Shown here piece after piece: positions 58,571 to 64,000 of a DNA stretch of 64,000 bases. The position numbers were made by a program, and so were the translations under genes. Positions within the stretch are counted from its first letter, which is position 1; each line of letters opens with the position of its first letter. This DNA is from Apostichopus japonicus (lineage: Eukaryota > Echinodermata > Holothuroidea > Aspidochirotida > Stichopodidae). The DNA lies in assembly GCF_037975245.1 (NCBI RefSeq), contig NC_092569.1, positions 21,232,001-21,296,000 of the forward strand, given 5' to 3'. Under the pieces are notes generated by a model that saw nothing but the letters and a program-made list of their open reading frames with translations, was not told the origin of the DNA and did not search any database.

Positions 58571-59766
58571 AAGGTGTCATGGTAGTAGTTTAAATGCCAT
58601 AATGTTGATGCAGGCCTCTCATCCAGACCTTGGAGATCTTAAATCTTGTTTTAATTGTCCCTCATACTGGACAAAGAAATGTTAAAACAGTGTTACAGAA
58701 ACTATGATGCCCAACACAACAGTGTGTCGCTTATAAAAAAATTCTGAGGGTCACACAATTTTTCCAAATGTCATAAAAAAAATTATCTTTAGTTTTCAGA
58801 GCTTGACAAAGGAAATCTGTTCCTGACATCAAATGCAGTCTAAAGCTTCGGTTTCATTTATTTCTGAGGAATCAATGATGAGGTGGTGGGGGTGAGTAGT
58901 TGTTCAGTTCTTATGGAAGATTATGGGTCATGAGCCTAAAAGTTTGCGCACTCTTTGAATTATGGCTACTGTACATCTGGTAGGCTGGTTGGGATTTAAT
59001 TAAAAGCTTCAAAGTATTTCTCAATTTAAGCTTGTTATTATTGAGCAAACTTAGACATCTGCTAGATTTCTTCACAAAATGAAGGGTCAAGCATCCAGGA
59101 ATAATTGAATTCGATTCAATCCATAACATTTTGTCACTCAGACACTTTAATCAATTTGATATTAATCGCATATTAGAACTCACTTAAGAAAGCTTAATAT
59201 GTTCTGCTCTTTTCTCTTAATCCAAATTTTGAAATGAAATGTGTCGATTATCAGCATAAGGTGAATTGCCTAAATGGCATTTACAGTTTCAAATGGAGTT
59301 GAAAGATTTATGAAGGTCAACTCAAAACTCTTTAGTAATGGAACTATTGTGTGAATTGTTGAAAATATTAAAATATGACAAAAATGATATAGAGACTGGC
59401 TAATTTACATTCTTTAATATTGCAAAAATGGAAACTTTGTTCAAATTGGAAAGAATATGGTAAATGCTAAGAAGACCTCACAATAAAGAATACAGATACA
59501 TTTTCTCAAGTCTTTCTGTTAATAGCAGTTGTATATTTTGCTCATTTGTAAAGAAAAGAGGAAAACAAAGGAATGAATAAACAGTGTACATTTCACATTC
59601 CTATAAACATTTTACCTCTGTGTCATCTTTTGTGGATCTTAATGTAAAATATTCTTGAATTTGGTATAAAATGTTGACCGCAAGCAAACTATTTGGTGTC
59701 CAGGTATTAATAATCCATTGGAAACTTTCACAAGATATATAAAGGTGAGTTCCATTGTGTCATTCA

Positions 59767-60124
59767 AAGGGTGTGAAGACTCGCGCAAAAAGAAACGTCT
59801 AATGCCGGTAATCTGACCTAGTTTCGAATGAGGTGTAACAGAAGTGTTAAACACCACCATCAATCCCAGAAAATACACACACAGCTTGCTACCGTCCGTA
59901 ATTAGACACTAGTGTACAATCAGTACATACAGCTGTGATCAATAACCACAGCACTGTATAAACGATACAGCGATGGACATCTCAGGTCCAGCTGAAGATA
60001 ACAAGGTATAACGTTTCATTACTGTCTGCATTTTGTAGCGACACAAACAAAACGTCACTTGCAAGCAACAGAAAGTTAACTTTTTCAGAAGGCCGCACAC
60101 GCTTTGGGCGAGTCTTCAATGCCG
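59767..60124. mobile_element. MITE copy 1, TTAA-type (Kolobok/piggyBac-like)
   Basis: The left end is AGGGTGTGAAGACTCGCGCA and the right end is the inverse of GGCATTGAAGACTCGCCC. It is nearly collinear over its length with 62,584-62,950 (same strand). The flanking tetranucleotides have decayed from TTAA (TTCA and TTAT). Confidence 0.6.
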
Positions 60125-61324
60125 TTATATGTGAAAAAAAAAAATTGAACTTTAAAATGGGATCCAACAAGAGGCTACTTATCAGGTTGATTCATTGTCA
60201 CTGACCAAAGCTTACTCTTTTGTAGACTGTAGTACTTTAGTGTGGGTCAATTATCCAGGTATGAAACCTGACCCCATGGGAGCTCTAAAGGAGAAATGAT
60301 CTCATCCTCAAAGCAAAACATAGGATACATATCAAAATAAGACCCAGAATCATTTTGTAATTTAGACCAAGGTTTGAAAATCTCCAAACAAACATTTCTT
60401 GGGCAATTTTTTTTCCCCCTATAGTAAAAGTCTATTTTACCCAGGAGGAATAACTTGGTTAATTAGGAACAACCAGGTTTCAAGCGGCTTGTCAGGCCTG
60501 TGGACAATTATATCTCACTGAAACACCAATTTAAAGTGACTTATTTGTACTATGAACCAAAGAATAAACTGGTTTATCCTATATTTTTCCAAGTACCCTA
60601 GTTGACCCCTGACCATCCTCTCCCTAGCAACACATTAGGGTTCATGTAACCATGCAGAACATGGGTTGAGGGTTATAGCAGAGTAAGTGAGCATATGAAA
60701 TGGCATTTTTATTCAGCTTCAGCCATAGCTCCAACCACTTGCAGGTGTAGCTTGGTCATGTTGAAAAAGTCACGTTGATTGATGAGCCTAGCTAATGTAT
60801 TTAATGTGGTTGTGGTCACTCTACAAACCTAACTCATACTTTGTAGTCCTCAATTAAGCATCATCTCACATTCATGTATATACTTGAGGTTAGCATAGTT
60901 TGATGCGACAAATATCTCTTGAAACATGACATCAGCCTTAGGATAACCTGTATCGATGGAAGTATAATACTACGTTAATGATTGAGAACATTTTTTTATC
61001 GATATGAATTCAGATCAAATTTTATAACTGCAGTCAAATGATATACATTTATCAGTTGCATATTATATACAATTATTATTATTGTAGCACCAATATTCAA
61101 AAACTCATTTTCTGTATGATTTGCTTATGGCAAACTTTAATACCCTCTAAATTTTGTCTAAAATATACAGTGTCAGCAAATAAATTCACTCTACCCCACA
61201 TCGTAACACACTATGCACAATTTAACGTGTCCCAAACTGCAAGAATAAATTAATGTGTTCTCCAAACAATTTTACTTGACAATTTACCAGAAGGACTGAA
61301 ATTGATTTCGATGGATCAAACCTA

Positions 61325-61600
61325 GTAAACCATTCTGATTAAACGCTGCAGTATAGTTAATGATTTAACAGCCATTCTGATTAAATGCTGCTGTGTTGTT
61401 GTTAATGATTTAACAGCCGTTCTGATTAAATGCTGCAGTGTAGTTAATGATTTAACAGCCATTCTGATTAAATGCTGCTGTGTTGTTGTTAATGATTTAA
61501 CAGCCATTCTGATTAAACGCTGCTGTATTGTTGTTAATGATTTAACAGCCATTCTGATTAAATGCTGCTGTATTGTTGTTAATGATTTAACAGCTCTCAT
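61325..61600. repeat. ~45-bp minisatellite, six copies
   Basis: CATTCTGATTAAATGCTGC, TGTGTTGTTGTTAATG and ATTTAACAGC recur; units are 41 bp (GCTGCAGTGTAG form) or 44-47 bp (GCTGCTGTGTTGTTG form), partly alternating. The minus-strand open frame is a repeat artefact. Confidence 0.88.
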
Positions 61601-62583
61601 AATTCCTCGTTATGAATTAATAGTTGAATACTTTGAACCTTGAAAACTGCAATGGATATCGAGTATTCTACACCAATAAATCATTTACCTCACTTATTAC
61701 CTCAAGATGATATCCCACCGTTATCCACCTCTTCACAAGCAAATATCCAAATGTTAGGACATATATATATATATATACATATATGAAGGAAATGTGCTTC
61801 TTTGTTTGTGGAAATGTATTTTTTCTTCAGATGTACTCTTAAACAATTAATGCTTAATTGTGATCTATAAGCTGCTGAAATTCCCCCAGATTGGCTCGGT
61901 TCTTTCTTTTGCATTATATCTATATACAGTATTATACTGTACAGTACCTTCACATCATCTTCAGAGCACTTGTACAGGCTGACAGTATGAACAGTAAGAA
62001 TACCCTATTTTTCCATCAGATAAAGGTTAGGAACTGTTTGTACTGTCAGTCCGAGTGCTTTGAAGCATGATATGAGAGGATAGTATATAGTGGTAATTAG
62101 CACTAAGCAAATTGCGCTGGGTGAAATTCACACTTATTATAAAAATTCACTGTATTATCGGATATTCATTAGCAATTATTTTGCATATATACGTACTATA
62201 TAAAAGAAACTTATATGGAAACTTAACACATATTTGTGATGTACGATATCTACAGTACAGTACAATAAGACACAAAATCAAGTCACAATATATCTCACTG
62301 ACTGTCGACATTGGTCAACAGAAAAAAAATGATATTTGCTGAAGATAAATTAAATGTTAAGCAATCATTACAGTATATGGAGTGATACCTTAAACACAGT
62401 TTTTCATATTGGTATAGTACAATGTTAAAAGCATGTGTATGTCCATCCTGGAACACCTTAAAGGTCACCATGTATGGCCCAAAAATATGCTAGCAAGTCA
62501 GATAATGGTCACCCATGCTGAAATTTCAACAATCATTTTACTGCCACTCTGCCAACAGTTATCAACTGCTCTGAGATATTTAA

Positions 62584-62950
62584 AGAGTGTGAAGACTCCC
62601 GCAAAAAGAAACGACTAATGCCGGTAATTTGACCTTGTTTCGAATGAGGTGTAACAGAAGTGTTAAACACCACCATCGATCCCAGAAAATACATGTCACA
62701 CACAGCTTGCTACAATCAGTAATTAGACACTAGTGTACAGTCAGTACATACAGCTGCGGTCAATACCCACAGCACAGTGTATAAACAATACAGCGATGGA
62801 CATCTCAGGTCCAGCTAAAGATAACAAGGTATCACGTTTCATTACTGTCTGCATTTTGTAGCAACACGAACAAAACGTCACTTGCAAGCAACGGAAAGTA
62901 AACTTTTTCAGATGGCCGCACACGCTATTTGGGGCGAGTCTTCAATGCCT
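62584..62950. mobile_element. MITE copy 2, TTAA-flanked, 367 bp
   Basis: The ends AGAGTGTGAAGACTC and the inverse of AGGCATTGAAGACTCGC are directly flanked by TTAA at 62580-62583 and 62951-62954. TTAA duplication is characteristic of piggyBac and Kolobok transposons. Too short to encode a transposase. It shares GGTGTAACAGAAGTGTTAAA, GATGGACATCTCAGGTCCAG and CAAAACGTCACTTGCAAGC with copy 1. Confidence 0.7.
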
Positions 62951-63635
62951 TTAATTGTCTATGCTTACACTGGTTAATGTCTGCATGGGAGAGATTTGAA
63001 GGTTCACATTCTCTAGCAAGGTACTTTTGAAAACTTGTAGCAATTTTAGCACTCTAAAATTTGGTTACCAATACTGATGACCTTCTACAATCTTCATTTT
63101 AAGTACTCATCTTGTGTATGTAAATATATGTATATATATATAATATAATAATATAAATGTAAAGCAAAAAACTGAGAAATTAATAACAGCCTGGTTGATA
63201 GATATCAATATCAAGGATCTAAGAAAATTAATCTATTATTTATAGAACAATAGGTTACTATTGACCAAACTCTTTACAACAGAAGACCAAAGAAGGAGAG
63301 AGGAATATACAATATGAAGTGGGTATTTTTAACAATATGAATACAATTTAAGGACTCAGATAAGTACTGAAAAACAAGCAAGGCTTTCTTAATTTCAAGG
63401 TGTTGTAAGGCTTCTGCTGTTTTGAAGTACAACATAGGCTACATTGTAAAAGGATTCAATTATTGGAGGGCAATACACAAGAAACTGAGAAGATAAAGGA
63501 TGGTAAATAAAACTAGCTAGTTGATCAAGGTTCTGCTCAGATTAGCACAAATATCTCCTTCTTTTTATTATTACTATTTTTTGTGGCAAAAGCTTTAAAT
63601 TCAATGTTTTGTGTAAGTTAGAGCAAGAATTATGT

Positions 63636-63650
63636 TATATCTCTAATATA

Positions 63651-63692
<42 letters not shown>
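63636..63692. repeat. (TA)n microsatellite
   Basis: Simple TA dinucleotide run with a central GTA interruption, followed by CACACACC. Similar shorter runs occur at about 12,508-12,536, 58,497-58,523, 61,756-61,780 and 63,128-63,155. Confidence 0.9.
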
Positions 63693-63699
<7 letters not shown>

Positions 63700-64000
63700 C
63701 AGTCTAAGATCGCAATAGGGTGAATTATGAAATGAGTGTGTTTTATGATTATATTACTGTATGTATAGTAAAATTCATTCGCCAGTCTCATATGATAACA
63801 GAGTAAAACTTACTAACACTTCAAAATTTAGTTCGGTTGCATATAGTCTTAACAAAATGATGATGTGCAATATTTTAAATGGTTGTCTGGTTGTCAGGTC
63901 GTCCCGAGAAGACCAAGTTTCACCTCAAAAGGACCAATACCAGCTTTGGAGGTTGACCTCAAGGTGGACATGAAATTCAAACTGCATTTTAACTAAATAA

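Larger units (their letters stand above)
55784..64000. other. Right-hand region, no gene recognised
   Basis: Mostly AT-rich DNA with transposon remnants and satellites listed separately. Open frames here are short, overlapping and without domain or splice context. The 57,780-58,064 frame (ERCDPRVLPGGEEGCTPP...) includes an inverted GTGTACACCCC/GGGTACACCC stretch and looks like repeat-derived sequence, not an exon. Confidence 0.45.

Overview
This is a metazoan genomic window: AT-rich DNA with widely spaced, multi-exon genes, consensus GT-AG introns and very abundant minisatellites and DNA transposons. I reconstructed three protein-coding genes by joining exons across splice sites. They are a secreted or receptor-type protein on the minus strand that runs off the left edge (SRCR-WSC-CUB-CCP plus two copies of an unassigned domain), a complete USP14 ubiquitin hydrolase (minus strand), and a complete BAG2 co-chaperone (plus strand). 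The SRCR/WSC/CUB/CCP mosaic and the repeat style suggest an invertebrate deuterostome, most likely an echinoderm or relative. That assignment is inference only; the species is not identified.

Layout. 1-13.8 kb: the multidomain gene, nine exons recovered, every intron in phase 1, several introns filled with minisatellites. 13.8-16 kb: intergenic DNA with a tRNA-derived SINE-like piece and a 60-bp repeat. 15,985-30,865: one 14.9-kb foldback transposon bounded by a perfect 9-bp target duplication (GCCATAAGG). Each arm is a long array of a 179-bp unit, the arms are inverted relative to each other, and the ~5-kb loop carries nested hAT-type insertions. 31-39 kb: G-tract elements, a LINE-like remnant and tandem duplications, with no gene recognised. 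39.4-50.6 kb: USP14, 12 coding exons, with a 1.0-kb hAT element, a 297-bp hAT MITE, a LINE 3' end and several tandem arrays in its introns. 50.6-52.0 kb: divergent intergenic region. 52.0-54.5 kb: BAG2, three coding exons. 54.5-64 kb: BAG2 3' region with a 295-bp tandem duplication, then TTAA-flanked MITEs and satellites, with no further gene recognised.

Functional links. USP14 (proteasome-bound deubiquitinase) and BAG2 (Hsp70 nucleotide-exchange factor that restrains CHIP) lie head to head with about 1.4 kb between start codons, so both neighbours act on the ubiquitin/chaperone pathway. The left-hand gene is separate and looks extracellular, plausibly a recognition or adhesion molecule. The foldback element is the most unusual object in the window. 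Its innermost repeat units carry matching private variants in mirror order, which shows the arms descend from an inversion of a pre-existing array and have since amplified differently.
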